NCBI RefSeq assembly: GCF_019703515.2
Contig: NC_059379.1
Location: forward strand, 26,812,880-26,876,879
Reading direction: 5' to 3'
DNA: 64,000 nt
From: Myxocyprinus asiaticus
Lineage: Eukaryota > Chordata > Actinopteri > Cypriniformes > Catostomidae
Below the pieces are notes generated by a model. The model saw nothing but the letters and a program-made list of their open reading frames with translations. It was not told the DNA's origin and searched no databases. Made by a program: the position numbers and the translations under genes. Shown here in pieces: positions 12,101 to 25,357 of this stretch. Positions within the stretch are counted from its first letter, which is position 1. Each line of letters starts with the position of its first letter.

Positions 12101-13604
12101 AGATTTCTTTAAAGGAAAGTGACAGTATTGGCGCCTGAAACATGAACGTGGAGACTCTGTACAGATCATGCCTCAGCAGGATAAAGCCTCTTGCTAATTG
12201 TAATAGAATCTGCAATGGCCAAAGCTAACTGGTCTAAATTCTAGCATGAACTCAAGGTCAAGCATTGGAGCCAATCAATTGGAAAAACACTATAAGCACA
12301 GAACATCCATCTATCACCTCAGTCTTGTTCTAGATCTTATCTGAGCTTTACTGTCATTTATTTTCTCTTTGTTAAAGATCTGAATTGAGATTGTGAGACC
12401 AGCATCCCACCCCGCACTTACACCAACAGATTTAATCTACCCTTGATAACAAGATTAATGACTCGCCCATTCCATTAGACCTGTATAAGTCACTGACTCA
12501 TTCCAAAATTTGTGTTTGGCCAGTTATCTCTAGGCCCTCTGACCATATGAAGTCCCTGGCACAGATCATTATGTTTGGTGGAAAAAGTGACTCAGGTTAA
12601 AGATAAATTGACAGGTCTCACAATAATGTCAAGTGGCCTTTCATGCTGTGAGGTCCATCTGGTCCCAGCGTGATGACAATCTGCCTCATCTCTGCTCAAA
12701 GAGATCCTCTGAGCATAACACAGGGTTATTTATGAGCCAACATCACACACATGCATACACACAATGGAATATCAAAGCAATATCCTTGCTGGCAAGTGTG
12801 TCAAATAACTGCAGAAATGTTTTCCGAATTCCAAACCTTTTTCAATGCATTGTCCATTTAAATGTGGGCATAGACTAATTCTATGGACTAAGCAAGCCAA
12901 TTGTGAACTGACAAAACAATCAATCAACTGCTTAAAAGGTAAGTAATTGAGTTTTGTCAACTCTCTGAACAGTTTGGGGGTAGCGTGACCAACCATAATA
13001 TCAAATGGTGTGACTTTATATCTGATGGGCTAGTTGATCAACCTGCAACTGTATTCTGTAGTAGGCAAACAAACAAATAAATAAATAATTGATCTGATGC
13101 CTAACAATAAAAGGCCACACCACATTAGTGTCTACCACACCCCTATTAGCTATATCTGTCAGTTCCTTTCAGATAGCTTAACATGCCAAAGGTTTCCAAT
13201 TTATGTACAGAAGACATATTTCAAATTGAGCTCTATAGTCTCTCAAAAACCAACTGCTGGAACAGTTGAGACACAAGTGTTCTCAGTTAAAAGCAACATC
13301 TAGCAACAGCTCCAGAGATGATTAACACTGCCAACTTATATCCAGCCCCACTTCAGAGACTGCGATGGCAAGATGGTTTTAATTATTTCACTCCTTTATG
13401 AATATTATGATACAGCATACTGTTATATTGATACCACGCCTCATCAAATAATACACGTATGTTCATTTATGATGGACTTTTGCATCGAGGTCACGCAGTG
13501 GTGAAATTCTCACTTGCTTTAGGGCAGTAGTGTAAGCTCTGATCTGTGTACAGAAATGTAACAATGGGATTAACACTTTACAGTGTCCACCTATTACATG
13601 TTTA

Positions 13605-13665
13605 CATTTACAGTTATTCATTTAGCTTTTATCAAAAGAAGCTTACAAAGAAGGAATACTACAAT
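13605..13665 (+). repeat. Fragment of a ubiquitous fish repeat (TTTATC.AAA.G..CTTACA)
   Basis: Matches the very common fish block that reads roughly CATTTACAGTTATTCATTTAGC, then CTTTTATC, then AAGCTTACA. A second degraded copy is at 59338-59400. Too short to assign a family. Confidence 0.4.
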
Positions 13666-13731
13666 ATGAGCAATACAGATTGTTCATGCAAAGTTCCAAA
13701 ATTGCCTGGTAAAGTAAACATGTAGCCTATT

Positions 13732-14018
13732 CAGTGTTGGGTAGTAATGTACTACATATCATCTTCATGGTTACATGTGGATTCCATTATCAGTTTTTAA
13801 TTTAAAAGAGGTGCAAATTGGTGTTTGATTTCATGTGTTCTATTTTTAATGAGTACAAATTGGTACTTAGTATACTTAAAATTAAGATAATAAGTAATCC
13901 AAAAGTAATCCGATTAGATAATCTAAAAATCTAAAACATTACATTGCTGATTACAATTTTAATTGTGTAATTTATAATCAGTACCAGATTACATTTCAGA
14001 TGTAATCTACCCACACTG
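13732..14018. mobile_element. hAT-like MITE with CAGTGTTGGGTAG ends
   Basis: Left end CAGTGTTGGGTAG, right end CTACCCACACTG (its near-perfect inverse). The interior is rich in 'AAGTAATCC', 'GATTACA' and 'TGTAATC', a pattern I associate with fish hAT-type MITEs. No transposase. The flanking 8-mers do not match, so the target duplication has decayed or the ends are slightly misplaced. Confidence 0.6.
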
Positions 14019-14116
14019 TAAAAAGTGGTAACCTGCAATTGTTATTTCTTAATAACAATTATAAGAAATAAAAAAAATAAAATAAATAAAGAAGTTATTT
14101 CTACCTGATATAAACC

Positions 14117-14700
14117 TTAAATTAATATTCTGGGTTCAATACAAGTTAAGCTCATTCATTGTGACTTGTTCCTTCTTTTCTTTAAATAAAGCAAAAATCT
14201 GGGTTACAGTGAGGCACTTACAATGGAAGTAAATGGGGCAAATCCATAAAAATTAATATACTCACTGTTTCAAAAGCATAGCCACAAGACGTAAACAATA
14301 TGCATGTTATTTTTGATAAAATCACTTACAAACCTTTTCTGTGTAAAGTTATTGCCAGTTTTACAACTTTGTTGCCATGATGACGCACTGCTGTAAACCC
14401 TAAAACAACCGTAAAAACGGTGATTTAGACAACTTTACAGCTCAAATAATACATACGTTTTAACCAAAGAATTAATGTAAGTGTTTTTATAAATTTATAA
14501 ACTTCATATTTCTACCTTTAAACTCTCCAAAAACTGGCCTCCATTAACTTCCATTGTAAGTGCCTCACTGTAACCTCGATTTTTGCTTTTTTTAAAGAAA
14601 AGTAGGGACGAGTCGAAATTATTTTTCGTGGTAACCAACATTATGCCACAAATGCTGTAAACTGAGTAAACTTGTATTGAACCCTGAATATTCCTTTAAA
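14117..14700. mobile_element. Non-autonomous inverted-repeat element (GTTCAATACAAGTT family)
   Basis: Long inverted arms. Left: TTAAATTAATATTCTGGGTTC then AATACAAGTT. Right, as inverse: AGGAATATTCAGGGTTCAAT. The arms also share 'GGTTACAGTGAGGCACTTAC' and 'GCAAAAATC'. I recognise this as a repeat common in carp-like genomes. No ORF. TTTAAA/TTAAA borders suggest a TTAA-type target (inference). Confidence 0.7.
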
Positions 14701-14751
14701 ATTAGTTTGGTTTGTGTAACCTAATGTATTCAGGTTGGTTTATGGATCTTT

Positions 14752-15165
14752 AAAAAAAAAAAAGATTATCCCCTTTTCTCCCCAATTTTGGAATGCCCAA
14801 TTTCCACTACTTAGTAGGTCCTCGTGGTGGCGTGGTTACTCACCTTAATCCGGGTAGCGGAGGACAAGTCTCGGTTGCCTCCGCTTCTGAGACAGTCAAT
14901 CTGCGCATCTTATCACGTGGCTCGCTGTGCATGACACCGCGGAGACTCACAGCATGCGGAGGCTCATGCTACTCTCCGCGATCCACGCACAATTTACCAC
15001 GCGCTCCATTGAAAGCGAGAACCACTAATCGCGACCATGAGGAGGTTACCCCATGTGACTCTTCCCTCCCTAGCAACCGGGCCAATTTGGTTGCTTAGGA
15101 GACCTGGCTGGAGTCACTCAGCACACCCTGGATTCCAACTCATGACTCCAGGGGTGGTAGTCTGG
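14752..15165 (-). mobile_element. tRNA-derived SINE, 5'-truncated copy
   Basis: Minus-strand copy of the SINE that is intact at 24789-25199. Shared blocks include 'CACCCCTGGAGT', 'GAGTGACTCCAGCC', 'CCTAAGCAACCAAATTGGCC', 'ATGCTGTGAGTCT' and the tail 'AATTGGGGAGAAAAGGGGAT'. The tRNA-like head is truncated: box A is missing and box B is mutated (GAGTTGGAATCC). It lies inside the hs3st intron, same strand as the gene. Confidence 0.8.
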
Positions 15166-15505
15166 TTTATGGCTTTTAAATAATTTTATAAAATAAAAAA
15201 TAAAATAAAACAATATTTTTTTATTTATTTATTTATTTGTTTGAATGAAACAAGTTCATTTAGATTGATTTAGTGCAAAATTGCCTACGTTTTACAATAT
15301 GTGGACATATCTGTTACCAGTTACGGTTCCACTCCTTACATGTTAACACAGACTTGTATTTAACTACAAAAAGAAAACAACAGCAACAAAAACAATGCAA
15401 TTAAAAATATATACGCCTTAAAACCATTACATATTAATAACTGAGCACTTACAATGTAACTACACAACAACACAAATGTTAGATGTCACTACTGTGCCAT
15501 TATTA

Positions 15506-16527
<1,022 letters not shown>

Positions 16528-16640
16528 AAGGAATACTTCAACCAAAAAAGAAAATTCTGTCATAATTTGGGCCACTCACCCTAATGTCCTTTAAAACCTT
16601 TGTGACTTTATTTCTTCAGTGGAATACAAAATACATTAGC
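16528..16640 (+). repeat. Fragment of the 'GGGATAGTTCACCC' family
   Basis: Begins AAAGGAATACTTCAACCAAA followed by AAATTCTGTCATAATTTGG and CACTCACCCTAATGTC, the degraded left arm of the family at 8749 and 49248. Confidence 0.5.
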
Positions 16641-16785
16641 TGGGGTTGTACCCATGCATTTTCATGCAAATTTTGGGATATTGCATAAAAAATGCGAATA
16701 CATTTCCAAAATGTATTTTGATAAGAAGACATAAAGTATGGTGAATATACATTTACTGAATATATTCCTAGAGAATGAATTTAGG

Positions 16786-16790
<5 letters not shown>

Positions 16791-16865
<75 letters not shown>
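16791..16865. repeat. (TA)n microsatellite
   Basis: About 75 bp of uninterrupted TA, directly abutting the left end of the Tc1 remnant at 16866. Tc1 elements insert at TA. ORFs read through it are artefacts. Confidence 0.95.
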
Positions 16866-16868
<3 letters not shown>

Positions 16869-17400
16869 GTACTGTGCAAAAGTCTTAGGCACATAAGTTG
16901 CTTCACAAAAACATTTGTCTTAAGATGGTTATTTAGATTTTCAGCTTTAGTGTGTCAATAGGAAATATACATTTTAGACTCCCAAACATTTCTTTTGCAA
17001 ATAGAATAAAATAGAATAGAAGGACAGGGAGCCCTGCAACAGATGGCATGGTCCCCACAAAGCCCCCCACAGAACATCGTGTCTGTCTGGGATTACATGA
17101 AGAGACAGAAGCAATTGAGACAGCCAAAACAGAAAGAAGAACTGTGGCAAATTCTCCAAGAAGCTTGGAACATCCTATTTGCCAACAACCAAAAAAAAAC
17201 TGTATCCAGGTGTACCTAGAAGAACTGGTGCTGTTTTGAAGGCAAAGGTGGTCACACCAAATATTGATTTAGCTTTTTTATGTTTACTGGATTTTGTATG
17301 ATGTTAATTGATAAATGAAAACTATTTATGGCATTATTTTTGAAGACATCCTCACTATGCAACATTTTTCCCAAGTGCATAAACTTTTGCACAGAACTGT
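16866..17400 (+). mobile_element. Internally deleted Tc1/mariner element
   Basis: The ends form inverted repeats: left CAGTACTGTGCAAAAGTCTT, right inverse ACAGTTCTGTGCAAAAGTTT, both flanked by TA. Between them, on the + strand around 17030-17210, is a remnant of the transposase C-terminus (readable as WSPQSPP then IVSVWDYMKR, matching the [15 protein letters not shown] third acidic motif region with the key residues lost). Most of the transposase is deleted, so it is non-autonomous. Confidence 0.75.
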
Positions 17401-17503
17401 ATATATTCATATATAAATCTTGCCATTGCAGTCTCAAGGCAAGATCATGATTTCAAGCTCAATTACGCTTCCTAGCAGTTTACGCATGTGCAGAGGACTA
17501 GAT

Positions 17504-17600
17504 CAGTGGTTCCCAACCTTTTTTCCAGGGGAACCCTATTTTAACACTCAAAATCCCGAACGACCCCCTCTCCTGCAAACACTCCACCCCATCCCCCAAA
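17504..17600 (+). repeat. hAT-type terminal fragment
   Basis: Starts CAGTGGTTCCCAACCTTTTT followed by CAGGGGAACCC, a terminus I know from fish hAT elements. The other end is not found nearby. Confidence 0.45.
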
Positions 17601-20600
17601 CTAAATTACTGACATGAGCAACATATTCATTTGTTATTTGTTGAATGAAATTAACACAGGCTCAATGAACACAACAATATGCATAGGTTCATAATATTTT
17701 CCTTGTAACAGGAGCAAATATAATCTGTTAATGTGTATATCAATGCATCAGGGGAGAAATCACAAATGTATTAATTTTACTTAACATATAAAACTTGGAA
17801 ATATAAAGCTAATAATTTGATAACATTAATATTGAGGGATGGTATATTCACCTAACATATTTATTATATTTATTGTGAGCTCTAGTCAAAAGATTTCCGA
17901 AGTTCTGGGGTCTATTTTGACAGTACAGGTTTTCCCAAAGGAAAAGCTCCCTCAGTTTACCCACCATCTGAGGGTGTTTGGTGCTCTGATGGCTCTTCAG
18001 TACGATATGAAGGAACAACGCTTTAGGCATTAAGTTGTTGGAAAAAGCAATATGCCAATCGATAATCCTATGATGATGTCATCAGAGCGTGTGGAACATC
18101 GGAATCCCACTGCCAAATATACTACATTTTGTTGGGGAGGACTGTCTGTTCCAGAGAATACAAACATAGTTGTCTTTGTTCCAAATTGCATATAGACAGC
18201 ATGTAATAGGCCTATATGGTTTTCCCATTACATATCCTCAAATGTGACACACTCCATTTTAACCAGAAGAAGTGCTTTGAAGGAACTTGGTATTAGTCTC
18301 AGCCTTCAAATGATGTCAATTTTATCATGAAATCCAAACAATATTGTTTTGATGCGCTTTAATGCTTTGTGTGACAGATCGCGGCAGCTGCACATTCAAA
18401 CAGAGTGGCACAACGCTCTCTCTTCAACGTAGCATTTAAAAAACATGAATGAATATCAGAGGTTATGTTGAAAGAGTACAGGACAACTTAATGAAATGTT
18501 TCATATCTCTTGTAATCAGCCAGTCTTTTAATGTTGAAAAGACATGGAGAATATCTTGTGCTTTTCAGTTAGCGCTCAAGCCTTGAGCACTCAATCGTAC
18601 GCCCAGTCTATTCATTCATGTGTAGTCTTCCACCACAAATCACACATTCAATTCACACTTTGTCTATTGCCTCGAAACCAAATTTAGTACAAATAAATAA
18701 TAATAAAATCAATAAAACCAAATAAATCCTTGTTTTCTTTTTACCACTTCTGAGTATGTTTATGTATTTTACCACTCCCTGACGCTTTGCCATAGTCTTT
18801 GCTTTCGTTTGGCTAGCTAGCCTGTTGTTCTGATCGTTGCTCAGTACTGTACATAGAACAAGCAATTTTGCTGTTTCTTTGAAAAAAACCTGCGTTCTTA
18901 CTGTCACGAGATGCACGCCTAAAAAAACAGCCTATGTTAGACATACAGTATATCTTGTCTTTTCATATAAACAATTAAATATTACGAAAAAAAACTCAAA
19001 AACGGCCCTATTTGATTGAGCTTTGTTACAAAAATACTTGTAACTTTTTCACACATTCAGTTTTTTTCTTCTTGTAACCCACAAAATAGAGAGAGATTGG
19101 CAACCTAAATCATTATTGCATATAATCCTGTTATATTCAGGATATATAATTTATCATTACTGCAGTTTCATATTTTTTTCTCTCACCCTTAGGGACAAGA
19201 AGTGCTGGACAGGACGGATATGAATATGATTTTATTACCCCCAAAAGTAGGCCTATGGGCAGACTTCAGTAATGCTATATCAAATAAACTCTGAGAGTGT
19301 TTCATAGGTTTGCAGTTCTGATATTTATTACATTATACTTAATGATCCTTTTGCATCATGACGGCATCAGTGTAAATGCATTACATGGACATTTTGTGGC
19401 GATTTGTCTGGTTTATGTTGTGATTTATATCTCCCATCTTCCAAGTGCAGATGTGACCAGGGTCAAAAGGTTAAGCATGCTCACTTTTAAGAAGAGGGAC
19501 CATACTTAGTCATTCTGCAATTTTTGTTGGGGACCTCAAATCTATACTAATTTAATAGTACATAATAATAATAATAATAATAATAATGTATGATACAAAA
19601 TTAATGTAATATGACACAAATGTAATAAACACATATCTTTCAAAAACCCTTTTGACTGCATAATCAATATTTATATTCATAAATTGTCTATGCAGTGGTA
19701 ACTTAATATGATTAACGAATGAAAAATAATGCTATGAAAAAAGTTGACTCTTTTAATCATGTATTGAGACTTAAATGCATGATGGTATATTTGCCTGGAT
19801 TTACCTGTTTATTTTATTGATTTAACTTGCTTTCAAGGGTCAAAGAACAAGGTCGTCCAAGTGAGTCCAAGTATTTGCACGTCTTCTGTGCAGTCCAAGA
19901 ACAGATTGTTGGATGATGAAGTAGCCATCTATAAAAATGTGACCCCTGGGTCAGGGCCGGTGAACAGCAAAGCTGATTTATTTCCGTCAGGGAAGAAAAC
20001 ACTGTTTTCATGAAAGTATAACAAGCGGTAGGGCTTATTGAGTGTGCTGAGCCATACCTGGTTTGCCATTCTTGAAACGTTTAAATAAGAAATAATTGCT
20101 TTGCTTGCCGGCTGACTTTCATTTTATGCTGTGTGTAGGCAACGAACGCCCCAAAAAAATCTGTATCCAACGTTGCTTTCCAGGAGATTTATACTGTTGT
20201 TCGCATCAAGAGGCAGTAAGATTAAGTTGCAGACACAGCCTTTAAATCTTTTGAAGGATGGAGTTGCCTGCCATAATTGCCCTGGGAGTAGCTTGAAATA
20301 CTATTAGAATATACTCTTTCTACATTCAAACTGCTCTGTTGGAAATTGGCAATCTATTATTCATCATGGATAAATGTTGTATGTGACATGGATGAGAATA
20401 TCTAAGCATGTCAATTTACATTTTGATGATGTCACAATGCATTAAGATGATTTATTTGTCCGAACGACAATATAATGCTTCTAAAGCATCACAGCTTTTC
20501 AGAATGCACAGGCCTTTTCCACTTGTAAAACTTTATTCTCAAAGTCATTTGAGGGAAAATCACTGCGAGTGAAGTAAAGACAAGTGCCGCATGAATTAAC

Positions 20601-21480
20601 CAACACATTGGCATCTCTAACTGGGAAACATGCAATATGGAAAAGCAGCAAAAAAAAAAAAAAAAAAAAGCAAGCCAACAGCTTGCTGACGCATGTGCTT
20701 AATGATGAACGCCTTCTTGTGCTCCACAATTAATATTTCAAACTTGAAGGCTCTTGTGTCTTTCATAACTGAAAGCATCCTTACCAGGCTTTGTTGTCGC
20801 CTGTTGTCCCATTGCTCTGGAAAAGGAACTTAAAGATCTGTCCACCTAGACAGATTGTCAGATGACTTTGCTGTAAGCTTGTGTGAGAGGTGTGAGGCAG
20901 ATTATTGGATAAACTGCTTTTGCATTTTAGTGTGTGAAGAAGGGGGTGATGTGTTTGGTGGGCGGCAGATTGCAGCCTATGTTCTTGCTAACACCTTTGG
21001 CTGGCCTTTTTATCTGCTGAGACACATTAATGGCATCTGTTTGGCAATGTATTCTGTTTTTTTAAATTAAACAGAGAAGCTTAAGTCTTTCTACATATCT
21101 TATTAATCACTAAAGAGATGGATCAGACAAAAAAATAAATAAAATATGAAACTGATTCATGATGCATTTCCATATTTGCATTGTTTAGCAGTGGTTTTCT
21201 TTTGCTTATTTTACCTAGAAAATCAACACATTGGCTAAATTGTATTTATTTTTTTACCTTGTGTAGTTTTGTTTATGTTTTTTAAGATAAGGTCATGTCA
21301 AGCAACCTGTCCATGTTAGCATCTTGCAAATTTGGCTAGCTTCTACCAAGTGACAGATGAATTTGCACCAAAATACTGCACGGCATTTGATGTCAACAAC
21401 AAAAATATGAAAATGTTTTCTCCTCCCTTTAAAAAGTTGTTGCGCCTATTTATTTAGCTTTACACATGATGCATGATTAT
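17601..21480. other. Intergenic, no gene seen
   Basis: No ORF with recognisable homology and no RNA gene. It contains (AAT)n at 19562-19588 and a 19-base A run near 20650. Sections at 20380-21070 have balanced composition with T-rich tracts and could hold regulatory sequence, but nothing is demonstrable. Confidence 0.5.
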
Positions 21481-22741
21481 ATCAGAATCAGAATTAGAAT
21501 CAGAATGAGCTTTATTTTCAAGTATGCTTACACATACAAAGAATACAACAACAGGACAGAGATAATAATAAAAAAAAATAGAATAAAAATAAAAAGTGAA
21601 TAGAAAATATAAGTATATATAGAAATACACAATAAGACAATATATATATAGCACATACATCCAGCCCTTTTCCTCACTCTGGAAGTGTACAGTTCTTGAA
21701 GGGAGGGCAGGGGGCAACCAATAATCTTCTCAACAGTCTGAACTCTCCTTTGTAGTCTTCTGATGTCCGATTTCGTAGCTGAATCAAAACAGACAGTTAT
21801 TGAAGTGCAGATGACAGACTCAATGACTGTGGATTGGAACTGTATCAGCAGCGCCTGTGGCAGGTTGAACTTCCTCAGCTGACGAAGGAAGTACAACCTC
21901 TACTGGGCCTTTTTCACAATGGAGTCAATGTGGGTGTCTCACTTCAGGTCCTATGAGATGGTAGTGCCCAGGAACCTGAATGACTGCTGCCACAGTGCTG
22001 TTTAGAATGGTGAGCAGGGTTAATGTTGGGGTGTTCCTCCTAAAGTCCACTATCATCTCTACTGTTTTGAACGTGTTCAGCTCAAAGTTGTTTTGACTGC
22101 ACCAGTGAGCCAGACGTTCAACTTCCCTTCTGTATACAGACTCATTGTAATCTTGGATGAGGCTGATGACAATAGTGTCATCTGCAAATTTCAGGAGCTT
22201 GACAGAGGGATCCTTGTCGGTGCAGTCATTTGTGTACAGGGAGAAGAGTATTGGGGAGAGCACACATCCCTGGGTGGCAGCAGTGCTGATCGTACAGGTG
22301 CTGAAAGTGAATTCCCCCAGTCTCACTAGCTGCTGCTTGTCTGTCAGAAAGCTGGTGATCCACTGACAGATAGATGTGGGAACAGAAAGTTGGTGTAATT
22401 TAGAATAGCTGGGATGATGGTGTTGAAAGCCGAACTGAAGTCCACAAATAGGATCCTTGCATATGTCCCTGGTCTATCCAGATGTTGCAGGATATGATGC
22501 AATCCCATTTTGACTGCATCATCCACAGACCTGTTTGCTCGATAGGCAAATTGAAGGGGATCTAGAAAGGGTCCAGTGATGTCATTCAGGTGGGCCAACA
22601 CCAGTCTCTCAAATGAATTCATGACCACAGACGTCAGAGAGACAGGTCTGTAGTACCTGGTTGCAGAAGGTGTTGATGTTTGTATGAAGTGAAGGTCAGA
22701 GCGGGTGTGGGGAGTGAGACTGTGGGTGTGCAAAGGGTGTG
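21481..22741 (-). pseudogene. CR1/L2/Rex1-type LINE, reverse transcriptase half and 3' end
   Basis: Minus-strand reverse transcriptase of a non-LTR retrotransposon. In order: YYRPVSLTSVVMNSFERLV (RT motif near 22660), DPLQFAYRANRSVDDAV, LFVDFSSAFNTIIP (motif A with its Asp), QGCVLSPILFSLYTND, LLKFADDTIV (the FADD box, intact, near 22190), then RQLRKFNLPQALLIQF and IGCPLPSLQELYTSR. The frame breaks at about 22370 and 21925. The 3' end is an AATAAA-like stretch and a short (GATTCTGATT) tail near 21485-21515, typical of these LINEs. This is the downstream half of the element whose 5' half lies at 23816-24590. Confidence 0.8.
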
Positions 22742-22862
22742 CAGGGTCATGCAGGAATTTTAAGGTTTATCATGTTTGATTATTTGGAAGACTTCAATGC
22801 AATACATTTTGTGGTTTGTTGGTTCAATAAAAATGGAAATTCATTCATTAAATCATTATTTA

Positions 22863-23812
22863 TGTTGGGCCTCATGTATTCAGATAGAAGACAAAGGCAG
22901 GCCTAACACAGTCATAAAAACCTAACTCAAGCCCCCACATTCCAAGTCGTAAATTATACTGATAAAAATCGCGCCAAAATAAAACAAAGGGAGTCCAAAA
23001 CAGACTACAAATCCATGAAGCCTTGCTCACTAAAGGATTGAACTCTCAACTCCTATTGGATGAGGCACACAACAGAACACACCTCAAACCATGACATCAT
23101 CAGGAGTTGAAATACCTCTGAAATGCTTCCGGGATTTGCTTCCAGCAACTTTGTTCACCGGGTATAGACGCAGCTCATCGCTGCTCTCAGGTGCAACCTC
23201 GTGGCACAAGGAAGTAACGTCCGACTTGAAACTGTGGCCATACAATCTCCATCTCGTTGGACGAGTTGAGATTACTCTGTGTTCAACCGAACACTCTAAC
23301 GGATCCGAAGGAGACCGCCGAGCAATCTGCATCTCCATCCGTTTGCCTGCAGAAGTGAAGAGATTAAAGATTTCTCTTCCATCTTCAATCAAGTCGACAT
23401 TTCTGAGTTCTCCGCCAGCCCGCCGAGAAGCAACAGCCATGCCCGCCAACAGAGTGAGGAAACGGCCTCCCGTCATCACCCGAGCCTCAAGGAACCGGGT
23501 CGGAATTAAAGGATGGATGAACACACATTCTGTCCTCATGTGATTCAAGTAAGAGGTTTACGTCTGGGCAGAGATATATAGAGAATATTATAGTGTGTTA
23601 TTCTTGTGTTTCAAGGTTTTTTGCTTGTACAGTTTACGGACCGCCATGTCCGCTCATTATTAATACTCAGGGTATTAATTATCAAGAATTTGTTTTGCTG
23701 TATTGTGGTCCAACCAAATTGGACTGTTGTGCAATTTCGCCATCGCGGGTGAGACAGGTGAACTGAGTTCATCCATTAAAGAGTCAAAGAACGCAGGACT
23801 GTTTACGAGCCG
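22863..23812 (+). repeat. LTR-like dispersed repeat, copy 1 (3'-truncated)
   Basis: Begins TGTTGGGCCTCATGTATTCA and matches 30183-31132 nearly base for base, with scattered substitutions and small indels. Blocks such as 'TCTAACGGATCCGAAGGAGA' and 'TACGGACCGCCATGTCCGCT' are shared. It stops about 100 bp before the right end of copy 2 and runs straight into the endonuclease of the minus-strand LINE. The ORFs inside (150 residues on +, 154 on -) are broken in copy 2 and have no recognisable domain, so I do not call a gene. Confidence 0.75.
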
Positions 23813-23815
23813 TCC

Positions 23816-24590
23816 AGAATAATAATAACTGAGTCTGGGTATTGTTGTTCCGTGTCTGTGATGTGGTCAGCCAGCTGTTGTAGCGCTGTGTTCACGCATG
23901 CTTGTGGAAGAATATAAACACTCACCAGAATAAACGAGGAAAACTCCCGCGGTGAGTAGAAAGGCTTACAGTTGATGAAGAGTGCTTCCAAATTAGGACA
24001 GCACATCTTCATTAACGTTGTTACATCTGTACACCAACTTTCATTGATGCAAAAGCATGTTCCACCGCCTCTCGTTTTCCCCGTTAACTCCGCAATGCGA
24101 TCTGCTCTGAACAGCTGAAAGTCCGGCAGATGTAACACGCTGTCTGGAATGGCTTCACTCAGCCAGGTTTCTGTGAAGCACAAGGCAGCAGAGTTTGAAA
24201 AGTCCTTGTTTGTACAGATGAGGAGATGTAGTTCATCCGTTTTGTTAGGAAGAGAGCAGAGATTCGCTAGATGAATATTCGGCAGCACTGTTCGAAAGCC
24301 ACGCTGATGAAGCCTGACCAGCACGCCGGCTCGTTTCCCTCGCCTGCGTCTCATGGCGCGTTTAAACAACAAAGCTGCACCTCCAACTAAAATGTCCAGA
24401 AAAACGTCCGAATAGTCAAAAACAGGGAAAAGATTGTCTGGTATGTGCTGCCAAATGTTCAGCGGTTCGTCCCTGGTAAAACTGATTGGAAAAAATTACT
24501 AAACACAGGAAAAACAATCAAAAACAACAAAAGAATTAGAGAGCTTCACAACAAGGCAGCCATCTGCAGCGCCATCTTGATCGTGTGTTG
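23816..24590 (-). pseudogene. CR1/L2/Rex1-type LINE, 5' UTR and endonuclease part
   Basis: Minus strand. The 5' UTR at about 24590-24373 contains GATCAAGATGGCGCTGCAGA. An ORF follows from 24372 with the start of an APE-type endonuclease: NIHLANLCSLPNKTDEL, LCFTETWL (catalytic Glu motif) and GGGTCFCINESWC, ending PDSVIIIL at the junction near 23816. The GDFN box that should follow is absent, as is everything up to the RT at 22741. The middle of the element has been lost around the LTR-like repeat. Together with 21481-22741 it forms one broken LINE. Confidence 0.78.
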
Positions 24591-24744
24591 ATTATATGTT
24601 CTATTCAGTATGATCACATGGGAAGTCGATATGTTTCAGTAAGCACAGATCGATTTCAGCTGAAGAACTTTCGGGAACAGTTAACATTAATGTTTCCTTT
24701 GTTATAAAGGGGTTTATTAATGACTAATTTTAGCCCAATTTTAT

Positions 24745-24788
24745 CTTAGTTACATTGGCTATCTGTTAAATTTTAAAATTCTGTTAAC
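24745..24788 (+). mobile_element. L2-type LINE 3' ORF, segment 1
   Basis: Reads TTACATTGGCTATCTGTTAA, the 'LHWLPV'-type block near the C-terminus of L2 LINE polymerases, then frame-shifts into KILL. It is cut by the SINE at 24789-25199 and continues at 25200 (see findings). Confidence 0.6.
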
Positions 24789-25199
24789 TGGGGGCCTGGG
24801 TAGCTCAGCGAGTAAAGACACTGACTACCACCCCTGGAGTTCGTGAGTTCGAATCCCAGGGCATGCTGAGTGACTCCAGCATGGTCTCCTAAGCAACCAA
24901 ATTGGCCCAGTTGCTAGGGAGTGTAGAGTCACATGGGTAACCTCCTCGTGGTCACCATAATGTGGTTCACTCTCGGTGGGGCGCGTGGTGAGTTGTGCGT
25001 GGATGCCACGGTGAATGGCGTGAAGCCTCCACACGTGCTATGTCTCCGTGGTAATGCGCTCAACAAGCTAAGTGATAAGATGTGCAGATTGATGGTCTCA
25101 GTCCTCCGCCACCCAGATTGAGGCGAGTCACTATACCATAACGAGGACTTGGAGTGCATTGGGCATTCCAAATTGGGGAGAAAAAGGGAGAAAAAAAAT
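24789..25199 (+). mobile_element. Complete tRNA-derived SINE with 10-bp target-site duplication
   Basis: The head is tRNA-like, with a pol III box A (TAGCTCAGCGAG, 24801-24812) and box B (AGTTCGAATCC, 24846-24856) at normal spacing. A body shared with 14752-15165 follows, ending in AATTGGGGAGAAAAAGGGAG and an A-rich tail. It is flanked by TTCTGTTAAC at 24779-24788 and 25200-25209. It is inserted in an L2 LINE whose reading frame continues on the far side. The intact boxes mean it could still have promoter activity. Confidence 0.88.
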
Positions 25200-25357
25200 T
25201 TCTGTTAACAACATACAAAGTATTACTAGTATTTAAGTGACCTTCTGACACGCTATATTCCGTCACATTCATTACGATCACAAAATTCTGGCTTGTTAAT
25301 AATTCCAAGAATATCAAAATCCACAAAAGGAGGTAGATCCTTTTCATACTTGGTTCC
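25200..25357 (+). mobile_element. L2-type LINE 3' ORF, segment 2
   Basis: Continues the L2 C-terminus (TTYKVLL... then RSFSYL) up to the LTR element inserted at 25358. It contains a stop (TGA) and is not functional. Confidence 0.6.

Noticed and set aside
16662..16892. ORFs with Tyr-Ile repeats here and at 41349-41552 and 58764-58946
   Set aside because: Translations of (TA)n microsatellites.
23084..23548. 150- and 154-residue ORFs on opposite strands
   Set aside because: They lie in the LTR-like repeat. The sister copy at 30183-31132 breaks both frames, and neither has a recognisable motif.
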